From: Bordetella parapertussis
GTDB lineage: Bacteria > Pseudomonadota > Gammaproteobacteria > Burkholderiales > SG8-41
NCBI GenBank assembly: GCA_945865805.1
Contig: CAMBGJ010000008.1
Span: forward strand, 1-34,503
Direction of reading: 5' to 3'
Length of the DNA: 34,503 bases
In this document: piece by piece, positions 1 through 7,850 of the stretch
How positions within the stretch are numbered: the first letter of the stretch is position 1
Layout: every line of letters starts with the position of its first letter
Position numbers and translations under genes: made by a program
The notes under the pieces: generated by a model
Database searches by the model: none
Told to the model about the DNA's origin: nothing
What the model saw: only the letters and a program-made list of their open reading frames with translations

Positions 1-7
1 AAACCTT

Positions 8-58
8 TTGAATTTCTCTGCGCGGGGTTCTCTGCGCCTCCGCGCCTCTGCGGTGAAG
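8..58. repeat. CTCTGCG-type intergenic repeat at the left edge
   Basis: The left edge holds three spaced copies of CTCTGCG within about 45 bases, ending in CTGCGGTGAA. GC-rich repeats of this CTCTGCG/CTCCGCG type recur between genes in many proteobacterial genomes. It lies directly downstream of the E1 beta stop codon. No gene or clear terminator is seen in bases 1–70, and the element may continue outside the window. Confidence 0.5.
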
Positions 59-70
59 CAGTTGTAGTTA

Positions 71-1048
71 TCAATCAATCTTCTCGCGTATCTCACGCAC
101 CACGCGCTCCACCGACGGTATCGTATTGTCTTCCAGCAAATCCGCCGACGGCAGCGGAATGTGCGGCGTGGTGATGCGGATAATCGGGCCATCCAGATCC
201 CAGAAAATTTCGTCGGCGACGATGGACGCAATCTCCGCGCCCCAGCCGCACAGACGCGGATTTTCTTCAATGGTGACCAGCCGCCCGGTCTTGGCGACCT
301 CGGCCAGGATGGTCACCGTATCCAGCGGCACCAGCGAACGCACATCGACTACGGTGCAGGATATACCGTGTTCGCGTTGCAGAATTTCAGCAGCATCCAG
401 CGCGCGATGCACCATCAGCGCGAGCGCCACGATGGTGCAATCGGTGCCCTGGCGCAGCACCTTGGCTTTGCCCAGCGGCTCGATATGTTCGCCATCCGGC
501 ACTTCGCCTTTAAACGCGTACAGCGATTTCTGTTCGAAAAAGATCACCGGATCCGGATCGCGTATCGCTGCGGCCAGCAAGCCTTTCACGTCTCCGGGAA
601 ACGCCGGGGCAATCACCTTGATGCCGGGAATCATCATCGCCCAGTTTTCCACTGACTGCGAATGCTGCGCGCCGAAGCGCGAGCCCGCGCCGTTGGCGGT
701 ACGGATCACCAGCGGCAAAGTAATCTGCCCGTCAGTCATGTAACGGGTCTTGGCGATTTCGTTGGCGACGATATCCCAGCACACCGCGAGAAAATCCGAG
801 AACATGATTTCAGCGATGGGCTTTAAGCCCGTCATCGCCGCACCCATGGCTGCACCCAGAATGGCTTGCTCAGAGATCGGCGTGTCGCGTATGCGCCTGG
901 GGCCGAATTCTTCAAACAGCCCGACGGTCGCTTTGAACACGCCACCAGCCGCGCCGATATCCTCACCGAGAAACACCACCTTTTCATCGCGCCGCATTTC
1001 CTGCGCAATCGCTGCCGCCACCGCTTCGCGATAGGTTAATTCCGCCAT
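71..1048 (-). CDS. 2-oxo acid / acetoin dehydrogenase E1 component, beta subunit
   Basis: This is the beta chain of a thiamine-diphosphate-dependent E1, the transketolase-like pyrimidine-binding half that pairs with the alpha subunit upstream. The 325-residue length from the chosen start and motifs such as FLGEDIG, DTPISEQ, GAGSRFGAQHSQS and the C-terminal ENPRLCGWGAEI fit the PdhB/AcoB/BkdB family. The ATG at 1048 is preferred over one seven codons upstream, because GGGAG precedes it at good spacing and family members begin MAELTYREA-like. It overlaps the end of the alpha gene by 13 bases, so the two are translationally coupled. No E2 or E3 gene is visible, so pyruvate, acetoin or a branched-chain oxo acid are all possible substrates. 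Confidence 0.9.
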   Translation of the reverse strand: MAELTYREAVAAAIAQEMRRDEKVVFLGEDIGAAGGVFKATVGLFEEFGPRRIRDTPISEQAILGAAMGAAMTGLKPIAEIMFSDFLAVCWDIVANEIAKTRYMTDGQITLPLVIRTANGAGSRFGAQHSQSVENWAMMIPGIKVIAPAFPGDVKGLLAAAIRDPDPVIFFEQKSLYAFKGEVPDGEHIEPLGKAKVLRQGTDCTIVALALMVHRALDAAEILQREHGISCTVVDVRSLVPLDTVTILAEVAKTGRLVTIEENPRLCGWGAEIASIVADEIFWDLDGPIIRITTPHIPLPSADLLEDNTIPSVERVVREIREKID

Positions 1049-2037
1049 GCTGTGCTCCCGTCTGCCCACACGTTTTTGTCTATTTCAGAGATCGGCGGTA
1101 CCGGCGAAGCCTTGGCCGTTGCGGTGGCTACATCCACCTTGCGCAGCGATTCGCTTTCAAGATCGGTGAGCGTCGCCTCCACAATGCCCAGGCCCAGCAA
1201 GCGCTCGCGGTAAATCTTGAGCGGGTCACGTTCGAGCCAGCGATCCAACTCGCCGGGCGGCCGATACTGCCCCGGATCGGCGCGCGAGTGCCCGCTGTGA
1301 CGATACGTCATGCACTCGATCAACGCCGGGCCGCCGCCGCGGCGCGCGCGCTCCAGATATTTTTGCGCGGTGCGATACACCTCGTCGGCATCATTACCGT
1401 CGATGACGATTTTTTCCAGGCCATACGCACTGGCGCGATCGGCCGCCGGATGATCGACCGCCGTCACGCTGCGGATCGGCGTGTATTCCATGTAGAGATT
1501 GTTCTCGCACACATACACCACCGGCAGCTTCCAGATCACCGCGAAGTTCAGCGCCTCGTGAAACGCGCCGATGTTGGTGGTGCCGTCGCCGAAGAAACAC
1601 ACCGCCACCTGCTCGGTGCCGCGATACTGCGCGCTCCAAGCCGCGCCCGCCGCCACCGGCAGATGCGCACCGATAATCGCGTAGCTGCCCATGGCGCCCT
1701 TGGTCACATCGGTCAAGTGCATGGAACCGCCCTTGCCGCCCAGCAAGCCGCATTGACGCCCCATCAACTCACCGAGCACGCCCTCCATCGACGCACCGCG
1801 CGCCAGCGTGTGCGCATGGCCACGGTAGGTGCAAAACGTCCAATCGTCCGGCCGCATCGACACGCCAAAGCCGGCGGCGATGGCTTCCTGCCCCATTGAC
1901 AAGTGGCTGGTGCCCTTGATCAGGTTTTGCAAAAACAGATCGTAAGCGCGCTTTTCGCAGTAGCGCAGTTCGAGCTGCGAGCGGTAGAGCTCGAGGCGGA
2001 TGTCGTTGCCTAGGGTCATGGGTTTTGTTGTGTCCAT
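1036..2037 (-). CDS. 2-oxo acid / acetoin dehydrogenase E1 component, alpha subunit
   Basis: This is the alpha chain of a TPP-dependent dehydrogenase E1, which binds the diphosphate and Mg of thiamine diphosphate and decarboxylates a 2-oxo acid (or cleaves acetoin). The TPP signature is complete: GDG at residues 150–152 and the closing NN at 179–180. YRGHAHTLARG, GGKGGSMHL and the phosphorylation-loop-like TYRHSGHSRADP are also typical. At 333 residues it is full length. It is followed by the overlapping beta gene. Upstream lies a repeat-filled gap and then the M24 gene, all on the same strand, which suggests a role in the last step of the catabolic operon. The substrate cannot be told from sequence. 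Confidence 0.92.
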   Translation of the reverse strand: MDTTKPMTLGNDIRLELYRSQLELRYCEKRAYDLFLQNLIKGTSHLSMGQEAIAAGFGVSMRPDDWTFCTYRGHAHTLARGASMEGVLGELMGRQCGLLGGKGGSMHLTDVTKGAMGSYAIIGAHLPVAAGAAWSAQYRGTEQVAVCFFGDGTTNIGAFHEALNFAVIWKLPVVYVCENNLYMEYTPIRSVTAVDHPAADRASAYGLEKIVIDGNDADEVYRTAQKYLERARRGGGPALIECMTYRHSGHSRADPGQYRPPGELDRWLERDPLKIYRERLLGLGIVEATLTDLESESLRKVDVATATAKASPVPPISEIDKNVWADGSTAWRN

Positions 2038-2057
2038 TGTTGTCTTTCTTCTTAAAT

Positions 2058-2209
2058 GCGTGAACGAGTTAACGGGTCAAGGGCACACTTGAAGCGAAGC
2101 AGTGCGAGTGAAGCCCCCCCTCACTTTAGCCCTCTCCCCCTGCCGGGGGCGAAGGGATTTCTTTGGGTTGTTGGCTACTCGCTATCTCAACCGTCTTACT
2201 CGTTCACGC
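2058..2209. repeat. GTGAACGAGT-bordered intergenic repeat module, copy 1
   Basis: The gap between the E1 alpha and M24 genes is almost filled by a module bordered by a 12-bp inverted repeat, GCGTGAACGAGT at 2058–2069 and its complement at 2198–2209. Inside is a 31-base core (2072–2102) that matches bases 17095–17125 with three differences. The rest includes a C-rich tract and a CTGCCGGGGGCGAAGGG stretch. No ORF of interest is seen. It may be a non-autonomous mobile or REP-like element. Confidence 0.7.
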
Positions 2210-2211
2210 CG

Positions 2212-3567
2212 TTAGTACTTGTTCGCTATAGGAAGCTCTTGCGCCGGAAAGAGGGTAATAATCTTCGCCCCATTCGGCGTCAGCACCACTTCTTCTTCGA
2301 TGCGCGCGGCGGATACACCGTCTTTGGCGGGGCAGAAGGTTTCCACTGCGAACACCATGCCGACCTTTAATTCGTACGGGTCTTTGAACGAATTCAGCCG
2401 CGATATCAGCGGCCGCTCATGCAGGCCCATACCCAGGCCATGACAGAAGTTGAGACCGAACGCGGACATCTCCGTCTCGAACCCGATTTCCGTGCACTTG
2501 GGAAAGGCTTTCGCGACTTTCTCGGTGGACACGCCGGGTTTTAACATCGATATCGCGCCATCCATCCACGCGCGCGCTTTTTTGTAAGCGTCGTGCTGCG
2601 CGGGGGTGGCGCTGCCGACCGTAAACGTGCGGTAGTAGCAGGTTTTATAACCCATGTAGGTTTGAATCAAATCGAAATACGCCTGATCGCCGGGGCGGAT
2701 CAATCGATCGGTAAAATTATGCGGATGCGGGCTGCAACGTTCACCGGCGATGGCGTTCACCGCCTCGACGCAATCGGAACCCATTTCGTAAAAGCGCTTG
2801 GTGGCGAGTGCGACGATTTCGTTCTCGCGCACCCCCGGTTTCAACGCTTCGAAGATATCCTGATACACGCCGTCACCCATCGCCGCCGCCATGTTGAGCA
2901 GCGTGATTTCGTCGTGGCTTTTGATTTCGCGCGCGTCGAGCATCACTTGCTGGCCGTCGACCACATTCAGGCCCAACTTTTGCAGAGCAAACATGAACAG
3001 CGGTTCGCACACGTCGATGCCGATGGGCATGTCGGCCACGCCTTCGGCCTTCAACACGTCGTAAATTTCTTTCGCGGCTTCTTCGAACAAGCCGACCTTG
3101 GGATTGATCGCGCCGCGCAAGCCGACATTCCCGGCGAGGCAATGGTTCTTCGGCAGCCATGGCGCGTAAATTTTGTGGTGCCGCGCGGCGGAACCGAAAT
3201 CCCACACCCACGGTTCGCCGTTGCCGGTGAGCAAACACCAGCGCGTGAGTTTGTCGCGTGCCCACTCGCCGATCACCGTGCTGGAGATGTAGCGAATATT
3301 GTATTGATCGAACACCAGCACCGCGCCGAGATCGGACTGCGCAAGTGCGTTGCGCGTGCGCGCGAGGCGGTAGTTATGCAGGCGGCGAAAATCAACGCGC
3401 TCTTCGAAATCGACTTGCATGCGGCCCGGCGCTTGCAGCGGCAGATCCCAGCGGTGACCCGGATTCGCCGGGTCATACAAGCCGTCGGGCGCGGATGACA
3501 CGCCGCGGATTTGATCGATGCTCGCGGCCTTGATCATCTTCGGTTCGACTTTCGCTTTTCGAGCCAT
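2212..3567 (-). CDS. M24 family (aminopeptidase P / DddP-like) pita-bread protein
   Basis: A 451-residue protein with the two-domain layout of the M24 superfamily: a creatinase-like N-terminal domain (LVFDQYNIRYIS near residue 84) and a pita-bread domain from about residue 205. Expected metal ligands are Asp299, His376 (CHGLGMGLHE), Glu409 (AVET) and Glu424 (ARIEEE). The second Asp, in the usual S-D-I-T-R-T motif, is Cys310 here (T-C-Y-Y-R-T). M24 members include proline peptidases, creatinase, ectoine hydrolase and the DMSP lyase DddP; the FDxxNIRY and REIK-DE motifs recall DddP. The start is supported by GAGG upstream. It sits between a Bug receptor gene and the E1 genes. A small-molecule hydrolase or lyase is as likely as a peptidase. 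Confidence 0.85.
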   Translation of the reverse strand: MARKAKVEPKMIKAASIDQIRGVSSAPDGLYDPANPGHRWDLPLQAPGRMQVDFEERVDFRRLHNYRLARTRNALAQSDLGAVLVFDQYNIRYISSTVIGEWARDKLTRWCLLTGNGEPWVWDFGSAARHHKIYAPWLPKNHCLAGNVGLRGAINPKVGLFEEAAKEIYDVLKAEGVADMPIGIDVCEPLFMFALQKLGLNVVDGQQVMLDAREIKSHDEITLLNMAAAMGDGVYQDIFEALKPGVRENEIVALATKRFYEMGSDCVEAVNAIAGERCSPHPHNFTDRLIRPGDQAYFDLIQTYMGYKTCYYRTFTVGSATPAQHDAYKKARAWMDGAISMLKPGVSTEKVAKAFPKCTEIGFETEMSAFGLNFCHGLGMGLHERPLISRLNSFKDPYELKVGMVFAVETFCPAKDGVSAARIEEEVVLTPNGAKIITLFPAQELPIANKY

Positions 3568-3570
3568 ACA

Positions 3571-3602
3571 AATTCCTCAATAAAATCAAATAGTTACGAT
3601 AT
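3571..3602 (-). repeat. AT-rich interspersed element, copy A
   Basis: Read on the minus strand this is GTAACTATTTGATTTTATTG and then the ribosome binding site GAGG of the M24 gene. It fills most of the gap between that gene and the downstream Bug gene. Its 15-base core, TATTTGATTTTATTG, is identical to the copy that precedes secG (26570–26584). Confidence 0.6.
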
Positions 3603-3609
3603 TTCCGCG

Positions 3610-4599
3610 TTATCCTGCCTTGATTCCTGCCGCCTTGATAATGGGCAGCCAGCGCTGCAGTTCCCGTTTCACGAAATCGCCGAGTTCTTCGGGCGTTGAC
3701 GGTGCAGCTTCCGCGCCCTGGGTGAGCAGGTGTTGCTTCACGTCGGGTTTATTCAACACCTCGGTGATTTCCTGATTCAGTTTCATCACCACCGCACGCG
3801 GCGTTTTCGCCGTGGTAAACAAGCCAAACCACAGTTGCGCATCCATACCGGGTATGCCGGCTTCGGTTGCGCTGGGGATATCGGGCGTGCCGGGAAACCG
3901 CGTTTTGCTCGACACCGCCAGCGCTTTCACCCGGCCCGCCTTAAGTTGGGTGTGCGCGGTCACCGGCGACAAAAATGAAATTTGTGTTTCCGAAGACAGC
4001 AGCGCGGTCAGCGCCAGGCCCGCGCTCTTGTAGGGAATGTGCAGCACCTTCACGCCTGCAATGCCATTAAACAACTCGCCCGCCAGATGGCTCATCGAAC
4101 CATTGCCCGCCGAGGCGTAACTGAGGCCGCCTTTCACATTGCTGTTCTGTTTGATATACGCGATCAATTCCTTGGCGCTACTGACCGGTATCGTCGGATG
4201 CGTCACCAGCACCACCACGCCTGTGGTCATGCGCGATACCGGCGCAAAGTCGCGCACCGGGTCATACGGAATATCCTTGTAGAGCGCCACCGCGCTCACC
4301 ATCGGCCCGGCGTGGCCCATCACCAAGTTGTAGCCGTCGGGCGCAGCCTTGGCTACCACGTCAGCGGCCAGCGTGCCACCCGCGCCCGCGCGGCTATCGA
4401 CCACCACTGGCTGGTTCCATTTTTCGTTGAGCTTTTGTCCGATGAAGCGCGACAGATAATCCGCCGTGCTGCCAACACCGCCGCCCATGATGCGTATCGG
4501 GCGGTTGGGAAAGTCTTTCGCATCCTGAGCGCAGGCGGCACCCGCGCACAACAACACGCACCCGCCAGCAGCGGCCTTCACGACATTTTTAAGCTTCAC
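3610..4599 (-). CDS. Bug/TctC-family periplasmic solute-binding receptor 1
   Basis: A 329-residue periplasmic binding protein of the Bug (Bordetella uptake gene)/TctC family, which captures carboxylates and related small molecules for tripartite tricarboxylate transporters or acts as a sensor. An N-terminal signal peptide is clear, with cleavage near ACA-QD (about residue 24). Family hallmarks follow: FPNRPIRIM, VVDSRAGAGGT, PDGYNLVMG, YASAGNGSMSHLAGELF, VLHIPYKSAG, AGRVKALAVSS and a C-terminal QGAEAAPSTPEEL. The GTG start at 4599 is supported by GAGGGG seven bases upstream. It lies 26 bases after the second Bug gene. No TctA/TctB membrane genes are nearby, which is common for this family. 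The ligand is unknown. Confidence 0.93.
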   Translation of the reverse strand: MKLKNVVKAAAGGCVLLCAGAACAQDAKDFPNRPIRIMGGGVGSTADYLSRFIGQKLNEKWNQPVVVDSRAGAGGTLAADVVAKAAPDGYNLVMGHAGPMVSAVALYKDIPYDPVRDFAPVSRMTTGVVVLVTHPTIPVSSAKELIAYIKQNSNVKGGLSYASAGNGSMSHLAGELFNGIAGVKVLHIPYKSAGLALTALLSSETQISFLSPVTAHTQLKAGRVKALAVSSKTRFPGTPDIPSATEAGIPGMDAQLWFGLFTTAKTPRAVVMKLNQEITEVLNKPDVKQHLLTQGAEAAPSTPEELGDFVKRELQRWLPIIKAAGIKAG

Positions 4600-4625
4600 G
4601 TTTCACCCCTCATGTTTCACGCACA

Positions 4626-5609
4626 TCAATTGACCTTTGCACCCGAAGCAATAATCACCGGTGCGAATTTTTTGACTTCCGCGCGGATGAATGCATCGAA
4701 CGCTTCCGGTGTCGTCGGCTTGGGCGTCGCACCCTGAGTCATCATGCGATCTTTCATTTCTGGCGCGCTCAAAATTCGCACCACTTCTTTGTTCACCGTA
4801 TTCACCACGGTGCGCGGCGTTTTCGCCGCCACCAGCAGGCCGTACCATTGATCGTATTCAAAGCCCGGCAGTCCGGCCTCGGCGATGGTCGGCACGTTCG
4901 GAAACAGCGGCGAACGCATCGCGGTACTCACGCCCAGCGCCAGCACGCGCCCGGCCTTGACCTGCCCTGCCGCCACCAGTATCGGCGCAAAGTTATATTG
5001 CACATTGCCGCCGATCACATTGTTCAGCGCGTCGGGCGCGCCCTTGTACGGCACGTGCGCCACCTTGACGCCTGCAGCGAGATTGAACATCTCACCGTTG
5101 ATCTGCGTGCCGCTACCGATGCCCGCCGAACTGAAATTCATCGTGCCCGGCTTGGCCTTCATGTAGACAATCAGCTCCTTCACCGTCTTCGGCCCCAGGG
5201 TTGGTGCCACCACCAGCAGGTTAGGCACGCTTGCCACCTGCGATACGCCGGCGAAATCCTTGATGGTGTCGTAGGGCAGCTTCGAATACAGCGTGGCGTT
5301 GCCCGCGTGGCCGGTGGACACCATCATCATGGTGTGCCCATCGTAATTGGCATCGAGCACGTATTGCGAGGCGATGGTGCCGCCGGCGCTCGGGCGGTTG
5401 TCGACCACCATTTGCTGGCCCCAGCTTTCGAGAAATTTCTCGCCGATCCAGCGCGCGAGGATGTCGGTCTGGCTGCCCGCCGCGAACGGCACCAGCATGC
5501 GAATGTTTTTGCTGGGGAATTTTTCTTGTGCCAGCGCAATGCCATTGGCCGTCAGCAGGCACAGAGCCACGGCAATTTTCAACGAGTTCGTCGCATTCAT
5601 CGCGTTCAT
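4626..5609 (-). CDS. Bug/TctC-family periplasmic solute-binding receptor 2
   Basis: A second Bug/TctC-type receptor, 327 residues from the chosen start. The signal peptide runs to about ALA-QE, followed by FPSKNIRMLVPFAAGSQTD, VVDNRPSAGGTIAS, FSSAGIGSGTQINGEMF, VAHVPYKGAPDALN and GATPKPTTPEAF. The ATG at 5609 is chosen because GGGAG precedes it at about eight bases and the signal peptide then begins normally; a longer frame to 5648 adds an implausible leader. It is clearly diverged from receptor 1, so the two probably bind different but related ligands. It lies between the alpha/beta hydrolase and receptor 1 in the same operon. Confidence 0.93.
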   Translation of the reverse strand: MNAMNATNSLKIAVALCLLTANGIALAQEKFPSKNIRMLVPFAAGSQTDILARWIGEKFLESWGQQMVVDNRPSAGGTIASQYVLDANYDGHTMMMVSTGHAGNATLYSKLPYDTIKDFAGVSQVASVPNLLVVAPTLGPKTVKELIVYMKAKPGTMNFSSAGIGSGTQINGEMFNLAAGVKVAHVPYKGAPDALNNVIGGNVQYNFAPILVAAGQVKAGRVLALGVSTAMRSPLFPNVPTIAEAGLPGFEYDQWYGLLVAAKTPRTVVNTVNKEVVRILSAPEMKDRMMTQGATPKPTTPEAFDAFIRAEVKKFAPVIIASGAKVN

Positions 5610-5646
5610 CAAATATTCTCCCTCAGAAGCGCACGGCGAAAAAATC

Positions 5647-5680
5647 ATAAGTATTTGTTTTTAAAAACTATTTTTGTTAC
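5647..5680 (+). repeat. AT-rich interspersed element, copy B
   Basis: The element reads CATAAGTATTTGTTTTTA, an A/T tract, then TTTTTGTTACCG. It spans the gap between the hydrolase stop codon and receptor 2, and its GTTAC end overlaps the hydrolase TAA stop. Surrounding DNA is GC-rich. Confidence 0.65.
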
Positions 5681-6744
5681 CGTAATTGCTGTGCCATCCA
5701 GTCTGCCGACTGCGTGCGCCAGCGGTAGCCGCGATTATTCGCTACATGGTTGCCGTCGTCGAGCAGCAAAAATTCCACTGCCCCCTTGGCTGGTTTGGCC
5801 GCTTTGGCCAACCGTTCGCCATCCTGCCACGGCACAATACGGTCGAGTTTACCCGCGACAATAAACAGCGGGCAGGTGATGCGGTGCGCACAGTCTTTCA
5901 GCGTCAGCGTCTCGGCAAAGTGGCGCGCGTCGTCTTGCGTTTTTTGCCGTGCGCGCACGCGAAAGGTTTCGCGCGTAAGCTCGTTCAGCATGCCCCAGTT
6001 CGTCGCCCAATCGAATGGGCCGGATAACGAAATACATGCCGCGATGCGCTTTTCAAACGCCGCTGCGCGCGGCGCGTAGTAGCCACCCATCGACACGCCC
6101 CACAGGCCGATACGCCGGTGATCCACGTCGTCGCGCGTTTCGACAAAATCCACCACGGCACGTACCGCCACTTCGTAGTCGCCGCGGATGCCGAGCTCGT
6201 ATTCCGCCTCGCCCTGCCCCGGCCCGTCGAACGCGAGTACCGCCATGCCACGCGCGAGAAACGGTTGTTCGTAGGCTTCGGTTTCTTCCTTCGCTGAATC
6301 GAGCCCCATGCACATGATGACGATCGGCGGATTCTGTACGCCTACCGGTTTGCGCAAAATGCCGCGAAAGTGCGTGCCTTCAAACGGAATGTCCACGCGC
6401 TCGCCGACGGGCTGCAAATAAGGCAAGGCTTTTGTGCGGCAGGCCACCGCTTGCCGGTGCGCCGCGCGCATCTGCGCCAGGTCTTCAACAAAGACGAATT
6501 TGGCAAAGTGATAACACACCGCCGCGCGACTCCAGTGCTCGCCCGCCGACAGGTTGTGCCCTTGCGTGAACACGGCATCGCCCATCGCCTCGTGCACAGC
6601 GGCGCGCCGACTCCACGCCGCGCACCAATCGGGCCAATGTTCGATGCTTGCGGTGACTTCCTGGAAATCCGCCAATGGCACGCCGTTCGCCACGAAACGG
6701 GCGGCCCAGTGGTGTATGGCGGCCTCTACCCGCGCGTCGGGCAT
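5677..6744 (-). CDS. Alpha/beta hydrolase, dienelactone/FrsA-like with N-terminal cap
   Basis: A 355-residue serine alpha/beta hydrolase with a helical N-terminal extension of about 115 residues, the layout seen in 2,6-dihydroxypseudooxynicotine hydrolase and FrsA-like (DUF1100) proteins. The nucleophile elbow GVSMGGY puts Ser218 as catalytic base partner of Asp301 (AGKLDRIVP) and His333 (DDGNHVANN). The strand MCMGLDSAKEE (about 144–154) forms the oxyanion side and carries conserved Glu residues typical of this subgroup. Some members cleave C–C bonds of 1,3-diketone-like substrates, others esters or lactones. It lies 37 bases downstream of the binding-protein gene. No signal peptide is seen, so it should act in the cytoplasm. 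Exact substrate unknown. Confidence 0.87.
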   Translation of the reverse strand: MPDARVEAAIHHWAARFVANGVPLADFQEVTASIEHWPDWCAAWSRRAAVHEAMGDAVFTQGHNLSAGEHWSRAAVCYHFAKFVFVEDLAQMRAAHRQAVACRTKALPYLQPVGERVDIPFEGTHFRGILRKPVGVQNPPIVIMCMGLDSAKEETEAYEQPFLARGMAVLAFDGPGQGEAEYELGIRGDYEVAVRAVVDFVETRDDVDHRRIGLWGVSMGGYYAPRAAAFEKRIAACISLSGPFDWATNWGMLNELTRETFRVRARQKTQDDARHFAETLTLKDCAHRITCPLFIVAGKLDRIVPWQDGERLAKAAKPAKGAVEFLLLDDGNHVANNRGYRWRTQSADWMAQQLR

Positions 6745-6781
6745 GGCTTTCTCCTTGATTGGCGAATCGTTGGCGGATCGA

Positions 6782-7660
6782 TCAGCCTTCCGCAGCTTGC
6801 AGATAGCTCAGATCCATATACTTGGCCGGCTCGCCCTTGGCCTGGCTGAACTGCTCGGCCATCCACACCAGTTCGGCGGCCTGACGCACGCCGTCCTCGG
6901 TAATGCGTGGGCGCGGGCGGCTGAAGATGCGTTGCAAGGCCTGGGCGGCGGCATCTGCCGGTGTATCCAGTCGTGCCGGCAACATCGCAATGGCCGCAGC
7001 CTGGTTGGCGCCATCCTGCAACCAGGCGTACGCCTGGTTGTAGCCGCGGATGAAGGCGATCAGTTCGGCCTTGTGCTCGCGTGCCCAGGCACGTCGCGTC
7101 GCGGCGATCGGCCCCGGATAGGCGGGAAAATAATCGCTCAGGGTCGCCAGGCGCTTCAAGCGCGCGGTAATCAGGTTGCAGTCGAATGGTGCGTTGATAA
7201 AACACGCGGAGCCCTCGCCGTTTTTCATGGCGTCGAAGCGCTCCTGCGAGCCGCCGAAATTCTTGAAGAGCGTGTCGCTTTCTTTCAGGCCATGCTGCGC
7301 GAAGAGCTTTTTCAGCAGCAGCGAATAACCGGTGCGCGCGTCGTCTACAACGATGTTCTTGCCCTTGAGATCCGCGATGGTATCGATGTCCCGCGACACC
7401 ATCAGGGACAGTTCTGGTGCCTGCGATTGGCCCATGAAGATGAACAGATCGGCACCAAGCTCAACGCCCCGTACGATGTGATCGACTTGCTGGAAGCCGA
7501 TGTCGAAGCCGCCGCTTTTGAGCTGCTCAATCTGGAGTATCGACGAGCCGGTGACGGTGAGATTCACTTCCACGCCGGCGTCCCGCCAAAAACCCAGTGA
7601 CTGAGCCACGTACACGGGCCAAGTGTTCACACCTTCAGAAATCAAAGCTAACTTAATCAT
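6782..7660 (-). CDS. NMT1/SsuA-like substrate-binding protein without signal peptide
   Basis: A 292-residue protein of the NMT1/THI5/SsuA periplasmic-binding-protein fold. It opens at once with the first strand, LALISEGVNTWPVYVAQSLGFW, followed by GVEVNLT, LKSGGFDIGFQQVDHIVRG, IADLKGKNIVVDDARTGYS and a C-terminal helical lobe. Family members bind nitrate, taurine, sulfonates or pyrimidine precursors and normally have a signal peptide. None is visible here and the upstream bases offer no good alternative start. GGAA lies just before the ATG at 7660. It is the first gene of the minus-strand operon. It could be a cytoplasmic ligand sensor or enzyme-like protein, or exported by an unusual route. 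No ABC permease or ATPase genes are close. Confidence 0.8.
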   Translation of the reverse strand: MIKLALISEGVNTWPVYVAQSLGFWRDAGVEVNLTVTGSSILQIEQLKSGGFDIGFQQVDHIVRGVELGADLFIFMGQSQAPELSLMVSRDIDTIADLKGKNIVVDDARTGYSLLLKKLFAQHGLKESDTLFKNFGGSQERFDAMKNGEGSACFINAPFDCNLITARLKRLATLSDYFPAYPGPIAATRRAWAREHKAELIAFIRGYNQAYAWLQDGANQAAAIAMLPARLDTPADAAAQALQRIFSRPRPRITEDGVRQAAELVWMAEQFSQAKGEPAKYMDLSYLQAAEG

Positions 7661-7674
7661 ACAATTCCGGCAAA

Positions 7675-7701
7675 ATTTCAGGGATTCCCAGCCGCTGAAA
7701 T
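7675..7701. promoter_or_regulatory. 7-bp dyad in the operon leader
   Basis: ATTTCAG at 7675–7681 and its complement CTGAAAT at 7695–7701 are separated by 13 bases. The dyad lies between the predicted −10 box and the start codon of the first catabolic-operon gene. It could be an operator or a leader hairpin; nothing in the window identifies a regulator. Confidence 0.35.
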
Positions 7702-7723
7702 CAGGGCAGCCGAAAGCTCGCCG

Positions 7724-7752
7724 ATGCTAGGTTCAGCACCAACTTTTGTCAA
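7724..7752 (-). promoter_or_regulatory. Sigma70-like promoter of the catabolic operon
   Basis: On the minus strand a perfect −35 box TTGACA (7747–7752) is followed after 17 bases by TAGCAT (7724–7729), a −10 box with two mismatches to TATAAT. It lies about 65 bases upstream of the first gene of the minus-strand operon. No other good promoter was found upstream of that gene. Confidence 0.55.
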
Positions 7753-7816
7753 TAAAAACCGTCTGTTATCTGTAGTCGCCGTAACGCCATTTCATCGATG
7801 CGTCAACCGCATTGGT

Positions 7817-7850
7817 ACGGATTAACAGGTAATCGAACCTACCAATCCGT
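7817..7850. other. Imperfect hairpin after the small Arg-rich gene
   Basis: ACGGATT (7817–7823) pairs with AATCCGT (7844–7850), and inside it AGGT pairs with ACCT. It begins at the stop codon of the small gene at 7850–8005. There is no following T-tract on the minus strand, so it is not a standard Rho-independent terminator. It may stabilise the 3′ end of a short transcript. Confidence 0.35.

Noticed and set aside
2593-3498. 301-codon plus-strand frame
   Set aside because: Antisense of the M24 gene, His/Arg-rich, no motifs.
7817-7850. Rho-independent terminator
   Set aside because: The hairpin is weak and lacks a T-tract on either strand; kept only as a structural feature.
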